A stretch of DNA of 64,000 bases from Verrucomicrobiota bacterium (GTDB lineage: Bacteria > Verrucomicrobiota > Verrucomicrobiia > Verrucomicrobiales > Akkermansiaceae). Location of the stretch: contig JAPLUI010000186.1 of assembly GCA_026397725.1 (NCBI GenBank), positions 1 to 64,000 on the forward strand, read 5' to 3'. Positions within the stretch are counted from its first letter, which is position 1. Every line of letters begins with the position of its first letter. The notes under the pieces are model-generated. The model saw only the letters and a program-made list of their open reading frames with translations, did not search any database and was not told the DNA's origin. Of this stretch, positions 9,156 through 18,097 are shown piece by piece. Position numbers and translations under genes: made by a program.

Positions 9156-9384
9156 GTGTCGGCTCAGTCACGCAGCGGCAGAGGCCAATTCCCGTCATCC
9201 CTGCCTGGGCTTGGCAAGTCCAGCTTCCGGTCCGCAGCGCAGTCCTTCCTTCACGCCTTTTCCCACTCGACCGTCTGGTGCTTGAATTCCCCGTTTGGCT
9301 GAAGCTCCAGGTTGATGAAAGTCAGGGGGGCGAAATGCTCGTAGTCGATTGACAAGACCCCGCAACGCTCATAAAGAACCGCCG

Positions 9385-10143
9385 ATGAACGAGCTACCGC
9401 AGGACGCATGGTTTTACTCACGGCAGGGCGAACGCCTCGGCCCGGTGACCCTTGCCGAGCTGCGCGTGAAGGCTCAGGAAGGCGGGCTCAATCCACGCCT
9501 GGACCTGGTTTGGACGCAGGGCATGCCGGATTGGCAACCCGCCGGGGAAATCGATTCCTTGTTCGAGCGCCGCGTGAGTGAAGCCCCACCCGCCGCCAAT
9601 CCATACACACCGCCGCAGGCCGACTCGAGCGGAGAGATGATGCACCGGCAAGGCGAGTGGCCGGGCGTGCGGCGCCGCGGCTATCTGGCCGCCACCATCC
9701 TGCTGCCGATGCTGTGGAATGTGGCGCTGGGTCTTGTCCCGGTATTCCTCGGCAGACCGCTGGATCCCGCCTTGCTGCAAAAAGCCAGCCTCGGCGGTGC
9801 CGTCTTGCTGATTGGCGTCGGTCTTTACTACGGTCTCCAGCGCTTCCTCAACCTCGGGATGAGCCGCTGGTGGTACTTGGGCCATTTCGTGCCCTTTCTC
9901 AACCTGTGGGTTGGCTACCGCTGCTTCGCCTGTCCGGCGGGTTATGCCTATCACAAGAAAATGGATGGCATCGGCATCGCGCTGGCGATCCTTTACTGGC
10001 TCATGTTCGTGGCGGTCATCCTGGCGATCATCGTCCTGATTGTCATTGCGATCAAGTTTGCGGACGACCCCCGCCTGGCGGAACCCTTGCGGCAACTGCG
10101 CGAAGCCTTCGAGCAGGCCCGCTCAACGGCTTCCAAACCCTGA
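9385..10143 (+). CDS. GYF_2/DUF4339-domain membrane protein
   Basis: 252 residues. The N-terminus (about 7-56) is a GYF_2/DUF4339 domain, shown by WFYSRQGERLGPVTLAEL and a WTQGMPDWQPAGEI end. This small domain is found at the N-terminus of many bacterial membrane proteins and probably binds proline-rich peptides. A short linker leads to about four transmembrane segments (about 100-125, 130-150, 165-190, 205-235) with a charged cytoplasmic tail. The specific role is unknown. The start at 9385 is chosen over the ATG at 9349 because the GYF domain begins immediately after it. Confidence 0.75.
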   Translation: MNELPQDAWFYSRQGERLGPVTLAELRVKAQEGGLNPRLDLVWTQGMPDWQPAGEIDSLFERRVSEAPPAANPYTPPQADSSGEMMHRQGEWPGVRRRGYLAATILLPMLWNVALGLVPVFLGRPLDPALLQKASLGGAVLLIGVGLYYGLQRFLNLGMSRWWYLGHFVPFLNLWVGYRCFACPAGYAYHKKMDGIGIALAILYWLMFVAVILAIIVLIVIAIKFADDPRLAEPLRQLREAFEQARSTASKP

Positions 10144-10251
10144 GCCAGGTGAAATTTCATGGTGAAATGATGATGAGGTGAAATCATGCAGCGGGGAAAT
10201 CAGGCCCCGAATCCTGGATCTTTGCTTGCATCATGTTGCCTCGGCATCATC

Positions 10252-11517
10252 TTACCGCACCCGGTAATAGCCATCCGGGTTGTAGAGGAAATAGACATCC
10301 TTGGGATTGAGGCGGGGGAGCCAGACGAAGGGTCGGCCCTCGGCGTCCACTTCCTCGGCGAGCGCGGTTTTGGGAGGAGCCGGGGGTGTTGGCGATGGCT
10401 TCGCATCCGGATCCTTGGTGAGGGAGGTTTCCTCCACTCCGTTGACGATGTGGTTGACCCACTTGAGTTCCAGGGCCTTGTCGCCGAACTCGCTCCAATC
10501 CCCGCTGGAGGTGCGTGCATACATCCGCTTGATCATTTCGTCGGTGCTGATCCCCATTTTCTTCGCAATCGGCGTGGCGAGACGTTCCCACCAGCGGGTG
10601 CTTTCCTCGAAGAACTCGCGTTGCTGGGTGAGGTTGAGCCTGGCCCCCATGATCTGCGAGCTGATCTGGTGATGGAGAATGACTGAATTCGGAAAGGCAT
10701 ACGACTCATGGGCCAGAGTGGTGATGCAGGCGGCCATGGACGCGGCGAAGGACTTGACCAGCACGTGGATGGGCGCGTCGCTGGCTTCCATCGCCTTGAG
10801 GATGCGATAGCCGGCCATCACGGAGCCACCGGGACAATCGTCGATGACGATGAAGATCGGCAGCTTGCGATCCTTGTTGTTCCAGGAGTCGATGCGGTCG
10901 GTGATGTTGTCGGCTGTGGTCGAAGTGATCATGCCATTGAGGCTGATCCGGCGGTCCGAGACGACCAGGGTGCCGTCGTCCTTGAGGGGATTCTGCAGAT
11001 AAACCGGCTTGGCATCGGCAAACTGCTCGCGTCTCTGGGTCGCTTCAATCAATGAAATGTCATTTTGCAGGCGGGTGATTTCCACGGCGGCTTCCGCCTG
11101 CACGCTCTTGAGATCGTTGCCGAGTTTTTCCGCCCGGACCTTGGCGAGTTCGCCTTCGCGAGCGAGCTTTTCCTTTTCGATATCGAGTTTGGCAAGCTCA
11201 TCCTTGGCCGCGCTCTGCCGCTTGGCGGTTTCCAGCGCGAGCTTTTCACCGATCAACTCGCGCTCCATCTTGAGGCGGGCGATTTCGGCCCGCAGCGTGT
11301 TGGTTTCCTTGGTGAGGCGCTCGGCCTGCAGCTTGTTCTCGGCGGCCAGTGTCTCCTGCTCCTTTTGCTGGGCTTGGACGGCGGGATCTTTGGGCTCGGC
11401 CTGAGCGGTGGCATCGGCGGCGGCTTTGGCTGCGGTGGATTCAGGCGCAGCCCCGGCGACGGGCCATGAAGTTGCTAGGGCGAAACTGACCAGGGCGAAG
11501 CGGGGGTTGAATTTCAT
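10252..11517 (-). CDS. Exported ClpP-like serine protease homologue with N-terminal coiled coil
   Basis: 421 residues. A signal peptide (1-24) is followed by a Lys/Glu/Ala-rich coiled coil (about 45-170) and a ClpP/SppA-type domain (about 180-350). Catalytic elements seem retained: the oxyanion-strand region CPGGSVMAG (228-236), the nucleophile Ser260 in SFAASMAAC, and a histidine in ILHHQIS (282/283). The last 70 residues are proline-rich and then aromatic. ClpP normally acts in the cytosol with an AAA unfoldase, so a secreted version with its own coiled coil is unusual and may act on envelope or membrane proteins. The ATG at 11517 is preferred over the TTG at 11532. It is the last of a same-strand run after tatC and the next gene. 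Confidence 0.75.
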   Translation of the reverse strand: MKFNPRFALVSFALATSWPVAGAAPESTAAKAAADATAQAEPKDPAVQAQQKEQETLAAENKLQAERLTKETNTLRAEIARLKMERELIGEKLALETAKRQSAAKDELAKLDIEKEKLAREGELAKVRAEKLGNDLKSVQAEAAVEITRLQNDISLIEATQRREQFADAKPVYLQNPLKDDGTLVVSDRRISLNGMITSTTADNITDRIDSWNNKDRKLPIFIVIDDCPGGSVMAGYRILKAMEASDAPIHVLVKSFAASMAACITTLAHESYAFPNSVILHHQISSQIMGARLNLTQQREFFEESTRWWERLATPIAKKMGISTDEMIKRMYARTSSGDWSEFGDKALELKWVNHIVNGVEETSLTKDPDAKPSPTPPAPPKTALAEEVDAEGRPFVWLPRLNPKDVYFLYNPDGYYRVR

Positions 11518-11580
11518 GGAGTGTCCATCCAAGCGACAAGGCCGCCCGGATTTGTGCCGGAATTTTCCCCGCCGCAGCAG

Positions 11581-12426
11581 TCACGCTGGCCGCCCCTTGG
11601 CTCGCAAGCCCACAAAAATCAGGATGCCCACCGCAGTCAGAAACACACAGGCCACGATGCCCAGCAGGGTGAACAAGCGCGAACTGGCAGCATCGACCTG
11701 CGCAGCGCTGATTCGGTCCGCCGGGATCTCGCCCGGCTGGCGGCGGAGCACCATGCGACCATCCGCCACCTCCACGGCAGTCAGTTTCGCCATCGCCGGT
11801 CCGATGTCCGCATCGGCAAGGTAGCGCTCGGTGATGCGATAGGGCGACATCTGCCCGACGAACTCGACCGGCACTTTGGCATTGGGAACCGTGATCGAAT
11901 CGAGTTTGAGCACGACCTCACGGCCTAGCAACTGCGGCCGGGCCGTCAGCGTGGCATTGAGGAATCTGGGGTCCGAGCCGATCCAGCCGTCCTCGCCCTT
12001 GCGGGTGAAGCGGGGTTTGCCATTGAGCTTGAAGGAAATGGCAATCCGCATGGTGGCCCCATCCACGGCAAGCACGCGGAAGGTGCCGCGGAGATCCTTG
12101 AAGGGCTCGTACGCCGCAATGGCCAGATTCAACTCGTCCGCAGTCAACGCCAGCGTGGTGGCACTGTCGCCGGCGAGTTCCTGCCGGAATTGCTCCAGGC
12201 GCTCGGCCAAGGGATTGATCTCCCCGTCGCGGCCATCCAACGCGGCCACTTCCACTGGCACCGGCGTCTCCGCCGTGAACTTCGCAATCTCCCGGTATTG
12301 CCGAAACATCCCCCAGGTGGAAAACACCACCAAAAACACCATCACTGCCATCGCGGCAACCAAGATCGCACACCCGGCAAAGGGCGAATGCGCATTGGCT
12401 CCTATGGGTCTGTTAGATTCGGGCAT
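11581..12426 (-). CDS. Two-TM envelope protein, function unknown
   Basis: 281 residues. Transmembrane helices near residues 17-38 and 253-275 flank a soluble domain of about 210 residues, probably periplasmic, with mixed alpha/beta character and no recognised catalytic motif. It sits 47 bp downstream of tatC and 63 bp upstream of the secreted ClpP-like gene on the same strand. The three may be co-transcribed. Start ATG at 12426 is chosen over an upstream in-frame start because it follows a sensible short N-terminus (MPESNRP). Confidence 0.6.
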   Translation of the reverse strand: MPESNRPIGANAHSPFAGCAILVAAMAVMVFLVVFSTWGMFRQYREIAKFTAETPVPVEVAALDGRDGEINPLAERLEQFRQELAGDSATTLALTADELNLAIAAYEPFKDLRGTFRVLAVDGATMRIAISFKLNGKPRFTRKGEDGWIGSDPRFLNATLTARPQLLGREVVLKLDSITVPNAKVPVEFVGQMSPYRITERYLADADIGPAMAKLTAVEVADGRMVLRRQPGEIPADRISAAQVDAASSRLFTLLGIVACVFLTAVGILIFVGLRAKGRPA

Positions 12427-12473
12427 GGCGCATCTGATATGAAGCCCCCGGCTGAAAGCCAAGGCCGCAACCC

Positions 12474-13958
12474 TCAGCCATCCGCGCGGCCGGGGGCCTC
12501 GGGGGCTTTGGGGGCTTTGGGGGCTCTGGGGGCTCTGGGGGCTCTGGGGGCTTTGGGAGTTGTGGGGGTGTCGGACGTGTCGGACGTGTCGGACGTGTCG
12601 GACGCTTTGGGGGGTGTCGGAGTTTTGGGCTTTCTGGGCTTTCTGGGGGATTTGGGGGGGTTGGGGGCTTCGGGCACGTCCGGCGGCGGTGGGGTTTCCG
12701 TTAGAACCGCTGATGGAGAGCCTGCATCGGCCGCTGGCCGGATCAATCCAGGGTACTCATGCTGCCAGCCATCGTCGCCCGCTTCCTGGATTGCTGCGGC
12801 AGGTGCAGTGGGAGGCAGCGGGTGCTGCATGCGCTGCTTGCGGTCCCTGGCTTCCTGCTCTTCCGCCTTGCGTGCTTGGCGAGCGTCCCACCACGCCAGC
12901 CAGATGCAAATCTCGTAGAGCAAGATCATCGGCACCGCCATCAGGCTCAGCGTGAACACATCCGGCGTCGGAGTCAGAATCGCCGCCGCCACGAAAATCG
13001 CCACAATCGCATAGGACCGGGTGCGCGACATCGTCGCATAAGTCAGCAAGCCGAGCTTGACCAGCACCATCACCACCACCGGCAGCTCGAAGGACAAGCC
13101 GAAGAGCAGGGTGAATTGCGTGGCAAACGTGATGTACTCGCCAATCCGCCAGTCATTGGAGACCCCGAGCTTGCCACCCCATTCGTAGAAGAAGCCCAAG
13201 GCCCGCGGCAACACGCCGTAGTAAGCAAACAACACCCCCCCCAGAAACAACCCGAAGCCCACCGCCAACGATGGCCACAGCACCCGCTTTTCGTTCGCGT
13301 GCATGCCGGGCAACACGAATTGCAGCACAAACATCAGCAACAACGGAAACGACACCACGATGCCCGCGAAAAACGACAGTTTCATCGAGAGCATGAACGT
13401 CTCCGTCGGCCGCAACGCGGACATCAGCCGGAGGTTGCCCCGGTTGTCGATTTCCGGACTCGGCGCCGTCTTGAGCAAGGCCCGCACCTGCGCCTTCAAA
13501 TCCTCCGGCCCCACCAAGGCACTCACAAATCCGTCCCGCTTGTCCGGCGGCAAGGCCAGCGCCGCCCGCAGCAACTCGACCGCCTCCGCGTGAAACCGCA
13601 AGTTTTCATCTCCCAGCGCCTGGAAAAACGCGTCGCGCGACCCCGCCTCCAGTCCCAACACCGCGTGCGCCACCGCCTTCGCCCGCTCCCAGGTATTCAC
13701 ATCTACCGGTCGCACCGTGCCGTCTTTCCCCTGCGGCAGCTTCTCTAGCAATTGATCCATCCATACCTGCTCCACCGGGCGCCGCAACACCTCCATCAGC
13801 TTTTGTTGGAAACTGAAACATCCCAGCATCGAGATCACCAACGTGACCACAATCCGCGTGATCATCGTCCGCAGATCCTCCAGATGTTCGAGGAACGGCT
13901 TCTCATGATCGGGATTCACATGGTCCCTGAGTTGAAAAATCTTTTTGAGCAGATACAT
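12474..13958 (-). CDS. tatC: Twin-arginine translocase subunit TatC, with large loop insertion and repeat-built tail
   Basis: 494 residues, about twice the usual 250. TatC is the substrate-receptor subunit of the Tat export channel in the inner membrane. The family N-terminus PFLEHLEDLR (21-30) and the SFFAGIVVSFPLLLM, LTPTPDVFT and later helices are clear. Two oddities stand out. About 130 residues (roughly 60-190) sit between the first and second membrane helices, in the first periplasmic loop. The last 120 residues form a low-complexity Pro/Lys/Ala/Ser/Asp/Thr tail coded by 9-bp DNA repeats. No tatA or tatB is nearby. Start ATG 13958. Confidence 0.92.
   Translation of the reverse strand: MYLLKKIFQLRDHVNPDHEKPFLEHLEDLRTMITRIVVTLVISMLGCFSFQQKLMEVLRRPVEQVWMDQLLEKLPQGKDGTVRPVDVNTWERAKAVAHAVLGLEAGSRDAFFQALGDENLRFHAEAVELLRAALALPPDKRDGFVSALVGPEDLKAQVRALLKTAPSPEIDNRGNLRLMSALRPTETFMLSMKLSFFAGIVVSFPLLLMFVLQFVLPGMHANEKRVLWPSLAVGFGLFLGGVLFAYYGVLPRALGFFYEWGGKLGVSNDWRIGEYITFATQFTLLFGLSFELPVVVMVLVKLGLLTYATMSRTRSYAIVAIFVAAAILTPTPDVFTLSLMAVPMILLYEICIWLAWWDARQARKAEEQEARDRKQRMQHPLPPTAPAAAIQEAGDDGWQHEYPGLIRPAADAGSPSAVLTETPPPPDVPEAPNPPKSPRKPRKPKTPTPPKASDTSDTSDTSDTPTTPKAPRAPRAPRAPKAPKAPEAPGRADG
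12492..12660. repeat. 9-bp-period tandem repeats forming the 3' end of tatC
   Basis: Successive blocks of period 9 are seen: gggggcttt/gggggctct at 12492-12560, tcggacgtg at 12571-12597 ending tcggacgct, then tgggctttc variants to about 12660. Because the period is a multiple of three they stay in frame and encode PKA/PRA and SDT tripeptide repeats in TatC. The tcggacgtg block matches the core seen at 28185, 42484 and 54505. Confidence 0.85.
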
Positions 13959-14100
13959 GCCAGCGGGCGGGATTCAAGCCGGGCGGCCCCCATCCCGCAA
14001 GACCAGATGCGTTTTTCCCGTGGATTTATCCCGGCGGCATTCTGGGGTTGCATTCTGGCGTTGCAGACCAGCCACCGCCGGGGCATGCTGTGGCGCACCC

Positions 14101-16428
14101 ATGAAGCCGTTCTTCCTGACCCTTGTTCTCGCCCAGCTTGCCAGCGCTGCCACCATTGAGCCCCAGTGGGAAGATGCCATCACCCGGCCATGGCCCGGCC
14201 CGGATCTGTGGGCCAATCCGGCGGAAGACTGGACCGTCAAGGGCGGACGTATCGAAAACACCTTCTCCGGCGGCAATCGCAACCTCGTCCTCCTCACGGC
14301 GGAACTCACTCCGGCCGCCGCCCCATTCACCGTCCGCTGCCGGGTCGATCAAGTCTCCCCGGCCTCCTCCTTCCAGGCTTTCACCGGCATCCAGATCGGT
14401 CTCACCGCCCCCTCCGGAGATTACCGGGAAACCGCCATCCTCGGCGTCGGCTTCAGCGCCGGCCTCCATGCGGATGGTTCCCTGTTCATCGGCTCCTCAG
14501 TAAGCACCGACCGCAAAGTCCCGGTGCCTTTCCGTCTCGTCACCCTCGAACTCCAAGGCGCACCCGCTGCCGACGGCCGCTTCAAGATCTCGCTTGTCGC
14601 CACGGACTCGTCCGGCCGTTTGCTCGGCAACATGGCCACCAACGTCCATGCCTCATGGTTGCCGGGACTCGTTGCATTCACGGTTTCCTCCAAACTCCCA
14701 CCCGCCATCGACCTCACGCAACCACGCCCGCCGACTTCGCCCGCCATTCCCCAAGACCGCGGCGGAGACGTCCGCATGGCCTTTGACCACCTCCTCGTCA
14801 CCGGCGAAAAAGCCTCCCACCTCCCGGACCGCAGCTTCGGTCCCATCCTCTGGGTCACCCAAGCCCCGTCCAACGACGGCAGCCTGCGCCTCCTCGTTCA
14901 GGCTGCCTCATACGCCCGCTCGGAAAAACATGACGTCTTCCTCATCCTCGACGGCAAACCCAACTACTCCACCGCCCTCGACCCCATCACCCGCACCGCC
15001 AAGTTCACCCTCCGTCGCATCGACCTCAGCACCCACCACACCTACGAGGTCACCCTCAACGGCTCCTCCTTCAAGGGTTCCATCCACCCGCTGCCCAAAG
15101 GCCGCCCCGTCACCCTCGCCGCACTTTCCTGCAACAACTCAACGGGCTTCCCCCACACCGACCTCGTCGCCAACGTCGCCGCCCACAAACCCGACCTCAT
15201 CGCCTTCCTCGGCAATCAGGTTTACGAAACCGGCGGCGGCTACTCCTATGTGGTGGACCAACGTCCGAATGAACGCACCATCCTTTGCTACCTCCGCAAA
15301 TACGCCCTGCACGGCTGGGCCTGGCGCGAAGTGCTGCGCGACCTCCCCTCCGCCACCCTCCCGGACGATCACGACGTCTTTCACGACAAACTGTGGGGCG
15401 CTGGCGGTAAACTCGCCGAGGTTTTCAAGGGCTACAGTGCCAGTGCCCAAGACTCCGGCGGCTACAAAATGTCCCCGGAATTCGTCGGCGCCGTCCACAC
15501 CACCCAAACCGGCAACCTCCCATCACCCATCGATCCCTTGGCCGCCGACAACCAGATCTCGGTCTATTTCACCCGGTGGCAATACGGTCCGCTCGACATG
15601 GCCATCCTCGCCGACCACCAATTCAAATCCGCCCCGTGCGAGTTGCTCCCCGATGGCAAGATCGAAAACGGCTGGCCCATGAACCCCGACTATTTCACCG
15701 CCCCGCCCCCGGATCACCCCAAGGCCGAACTCCTCGGCCCGCGCCAAGAGGCATTTCTCGCCCGCTGGGCCGATAAACCCGACCCCACCACCCCCATTCG
15801 CATCGTCCTCTCCCAAACCCTGTTTGCCAGCCCCAAAACCCTCCCCGCCGCCACCCAATCCGACGCCAACCTCACCGCGATGAAAATCCTCAAGGCCGGC
15901 GAATATCCACCCGATGACCGACCCATGCCCGACTTCAACTCCAACGGCTGGCCCCAAGCAAAACGCCAACTCGCCCTCCAACTCATGAAAAAAGCCGGCG
16001 CACTCCATGTCACCGGCGATCAACACCTGGGTTCCACCGGTCAATATGGCCTCAAGACCCATCGCGACGGCCCGTGGTGGATCTCCTCCCCCGCCATCGC
16101 CAACCTCTGGCCACGCCGCTGGATGCCTGCCACCAAAGGCACCAACCCACGCCCCGGCGACCCCCGCGAAACCGGCGATTTCATGGATGCCTTCGGCAAC
16201 AAAATCACCATTGCCGCCGTCGCCAATCCCGTGGCCATGGATCGCGAACCCGCCACCCTCTTCGACCATGCCGTAGGCTACGCCATCCTCACCTGCGATC
16301 CGGCCTCGGGTCATGTCACCCTGGCCAATTGGCCCTACTGGGCCTCCCCCGCCAAGCCCGCCCCGGACCACCACCCCTATCCCGGCTGGCCCATCACCAT
16401 CGACCCCAAATCCGGCACCCGATACTGA
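14101..16428 (+). CDS. PhoD-like exported alkaline phosphatase/phosphodiesterase
   Basis: 775 residues with a signal peptide (1-17, MKPFFLTLVLAQLASA). The first 260 residues look like a beta-sandwich, lectin-like domain. The C-terminal 450 residues carry PhoD/metallophosphatase motifs: LSCNNSTGFPHTDL, PDLIAFLGNQVYE, LPDDHDVFHDKLWG and HVTGDQHLGSTGQYG, which bind the metals. PhoD enzymes release phosphate from phosphomonoesters and diesters outside the cytoplasm. The reading frame is open upstream to 13945, but the ATG at 14101 starts the signal peptide. It is followed by sufS after 95 bp; no functional link is evident. Confidence 0.85.
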   Translation: MKPFFLTLVLAQLASAATIEPQWEDAITRPWPGPDLWANPAEDWTVKGGRIENTFSGGNRNLVLLTAELTPAAAPFTVRCRVDQVSPASSFQAFTGIQIGLTAPSGDYRETAILGVGFSAGLHADGSLFIGSSVSTDRKVPVPFRLVTLELQGAPAADGRFKISLVATDSSGRLLGNMATNVHASWLPGLVAFTVSSKLPPAIDLTQPRPPTSPAIPQDRGGDVRMAFDHLLVTGEKASHLPDRSFGPILWVTQAPSNDGSLRLLVQAASYARSEKHDVFLILDGKPNYSTALDPITRTAKFTLRRIDLSTHHTYEVTLNGSSFKGSIHPLPKGRPVTLAALSCNNSTGFPHTDLVANVAAHKPDLIAFLGNQVYETGGGYSYVVDQRPNERTILCYLRKYALHGWAWREVLRDLPSATLPDDHDVFHDKLWGAGGKLAEVFKGYSASAQDSGGYKMSPEFVGAVHTTQTGNLPSPIDPLAADNQISVYFTRWQYGPLDMAILADHQFKSAPCELLPDGKIENGWPMNPDYFTAPPPDHPKAELLGPRQEAFLARWADKPDPTTPIRIVLSQTLFASPKTLPAATQSDANLTAMKILKAGEYPPDDRPMPDFNSNGWPQAKRQLALQLMKKAGALHVTGDQHLGSTGQYGLKTHRDGPWWISSPAIANLWPRRWMPATKGTNPRPGDPRETGDFMDAFGNKITIAAVANPVAMDREPATLFDHAVGYAILTCDPASGHVTLANWPYWASPAKPAPDHHPYPGWPITIDPKSGTRY

Positions 16429-16523
16429 GCAAACGCCAGAGCGGAAATGCGCAATCCATGGGCCCCGCAATTCCCATTCGTCCCATCAGTCCCCTTCGCC
16501 ACCCGCCAGCCTGCTTCTCACCC

Positions 16524-17741
16524 ATGCCCAACACCGAATCGCTCAAAGCCGACTTCCCCATCCTCGACCGCAAGATCAACGAGTATCCACTGGTCTATCT
16601 CGACAATGCCGCCACCACTCAGAAACCCCGCCAGGTCATGGACGCCTCGCGGTATTACTACGAGGCGCTCAACTCGAACATCCACCGCGGCACCCATGCC
16701 CTCGCCCGCGCCGCCACCGAGACCTTTGAACAGGCCCGTCACACCGTGGCCGCCCATCTCCACGCCGCAGCCACCGAGGAAATCATCTTCACCGCCGGCA
16801 CCACCGATGGCATCAACCTCGTCGCCAACGTCCTCGCCCTCTCCGGCACGCTCCAGCCCGGCGATGAAATCCTCATCTCCACCTTGGAGCATCACTCCAA
16901 CATCGTCCCCTGGCAGATGCTCTGCCTGCGCACCGGTGCCACCCTCAGGATCATCCCCTGCCATGACGATGGCACCCTCGACCAAGCCGCCTTCACCACC
17001 CTCCTCAACGAGCGCACCAAGCTCCTCGCCCTCACCTGGATCTCCAACGCCTTCGGCACTGTCAACCCGGTGGTTGCAATGACGGCTGCGGCCAGGCAAG
17101 CCGGCGCACTGGTCCTCATCGATGCCGCCCAGGCCGCCCCCCATCTGGTGATCGACGTTCAAGCTCTCGGGGCCGACTTCCTCGTCTTTTCCGGCCACAA
17201 GGTTTATGCGCCTACCGGCATCGGCGTGCTCTGGGGCCGCGCCGCCGTCCTCAACTCCCTCCCCCCCTGGCGCGGCGGTGGCGAGATGATCAAGGAAGTC
17301 ACCTTCGCCCACACCACCTACAACGACCTCCCCTTCAAATTCGAAGCCGGCACCCCTAACATCGAAGGCGTCATCGCCCTCGCCGCCGCCCTCGACTACG
17401 TCAACGCCATCGGCCTGGAGGCAATCCACCACCTGGAAACCCGCCTCACCCGCGCCGCCACCCAAGCCCTCTCAGCCATTCCCGGCATCCACTTCTTCGG
17501 CCCGCCCGAGCGTGCCAGCATCCTCTCCTTTGCCATCGAGGGCCTCCACCACTACGACCTCGGCACCCTGTTAGATCAAATGGGCGTCGCCGTCCGCACC
17601 GGTCACCACTGCTGTCAGCCGCTCATGGCCCGCTTCGGCATCACCGGCACCACCCGCGCCTCCTTCGCCCTCTACAACTCCGAAGCCGACGTCCACGCCT
17701 TCGCCGCAGCCACCGCCAAGGTCGTCGCCATGCTCCGCTGA
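16524..17741 (+). CDS. sufS: Cysteine desulfurase, SufS type
   Basis: 405 residues, group II cysteine desulfurase. It removes sulfur from L-cysteine as an enzyme persulfide for Fe-S cluster assembly. The PLP lysine is in FSGHKVYAPTG (K226, the same number as in E. coli SufS). The persulfide cysteine is in VRTGHHCCQPLM (Cys363 or 364; the doubled cysteine is unusual). LEHHSNIVPWQ and the N-terminal YPLVYLDNAATTQKP are family hallmarks. No sufBCD, sufE or sufU is adjacent. The upstream frame extension has no signal of translation, so ATG 16524 is used. Confidence 0.93.
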   Translation: MPNTESLKADFPILDRKINEYPLVYLDNAATTQKPRQVMDASRYYYEALNSNIHRGTHALARAATETFEQARHTVAAHLHAAATEEIIFTAGTTDGINLVANVLALSGTLQPGDEILISTLEHHSNIVPWQMLCLRTGATLRIIPCHDDGTLDQAAFTTLLNERTKLLALTWISNAFGTVNPVVAMTAAARQAGALVLIDAAQAAPHLVIDVQALGADFLVFSGHKVYAPTGIGVLWGRAAVLNSLPPWRGGGEMIKEVTFAHTTYNDLPFKFEAGTPNIEGVIALAAALDYVNAIGLEAIHHLETRLTRAATQALSAIPGIHFFGPPERASILSFAIEGLHHYDLGTLLDQMGVAVRTGHHCCQPLMARFGITGTTRASFALYNSEADVHAFAAATAKVVAMLR

Positions 17742-17744
17742 ACA

Positions 17745-18092
17745 GTTGGTGCCACGGTTGCGCGAGGTGACCATGACCGGGTGCTTCAGGCCCCCGCCGC
17801 TGGTCTTGCCCGAGTTGCCGCCGACCACATAAACGGTGCCGCTGTTAGGCCCGTCCGGTTTCTGATAGGGTCCGGTGAAACCCGCGCCCGTCTCGCGGCC
17901 GTCGTCGGCGTCCTTGGCCATGGCGGGCGGATCGAAGGTGCTGCTGTTCGTTCGCATGGTCGAACGAACAATAACGTTAGGTCCCGGCTGCCAGACCGCC
18001 GCATGCGTCGTTCTTCGGCAGCGTGAACGCATTGAAGTAGGGCGTGCTCTGGTTGGTGTCTGTCTCGTGGTTGCCGATGGTTGACCATCAGG
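17745..18092 (-). pseudogene. Decayed purple acid phosphatase/metallophosphoesterase fragment
   Basis: On the minus strand one block reads TIGNHETDTNQSTPYFNAFT, containing the metallophosphoesterase GNHE metal motif in the context typical of purple acid phosphatases. It runs into a stop. A second block reads PDGPNSGTVYVVGGNSGKTS and then GGGLKHPVMV, which is the conserved end of the same family. The middle of the domain and both gene ends are missing, and a 26-bp palindrome lies at the junction. This is a remnant, not a working gene. It is squeezed between sufS and the ABC ATPase. Confidence 0.7.
17945..17970. repeat. Perfect inverted repeat, 10-bp arms
   Basis: tgttcgttcg (17945-17954), 6-nt spacer, cgaacgaaca (17961-17970). 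It sits exactly at the deletion junction of the phosphatase remnant. It could be a protein-binding site or a scar of a mobile element. Confidence 0.8.
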
Positions 18093-18097
18093 TGGTG

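Noticed and set aside
8924..9352. 142-codon plus-strand open frame upstream of the GYF gene
   Set aside because: No domain and overlaps the putative operator/promoter for the opposite gene.
12759..13748. 329-codon plus-strand open frame opposite tatC
   Set aside because: Gln/His/Arg-rich shadow of TatC codons.
15523..16470. Minus-strand Gly-rich open frame opposite the PhoD-like gene
   Set aside because: Shadow frame; the plus-strand protein has metal motifs and a signal peptide.
16518..17465. Minus-strand Gly/Val/Asp-rich open frame opposite sufS
   Set aside because: Shadow of sufS; no recognisable domain.
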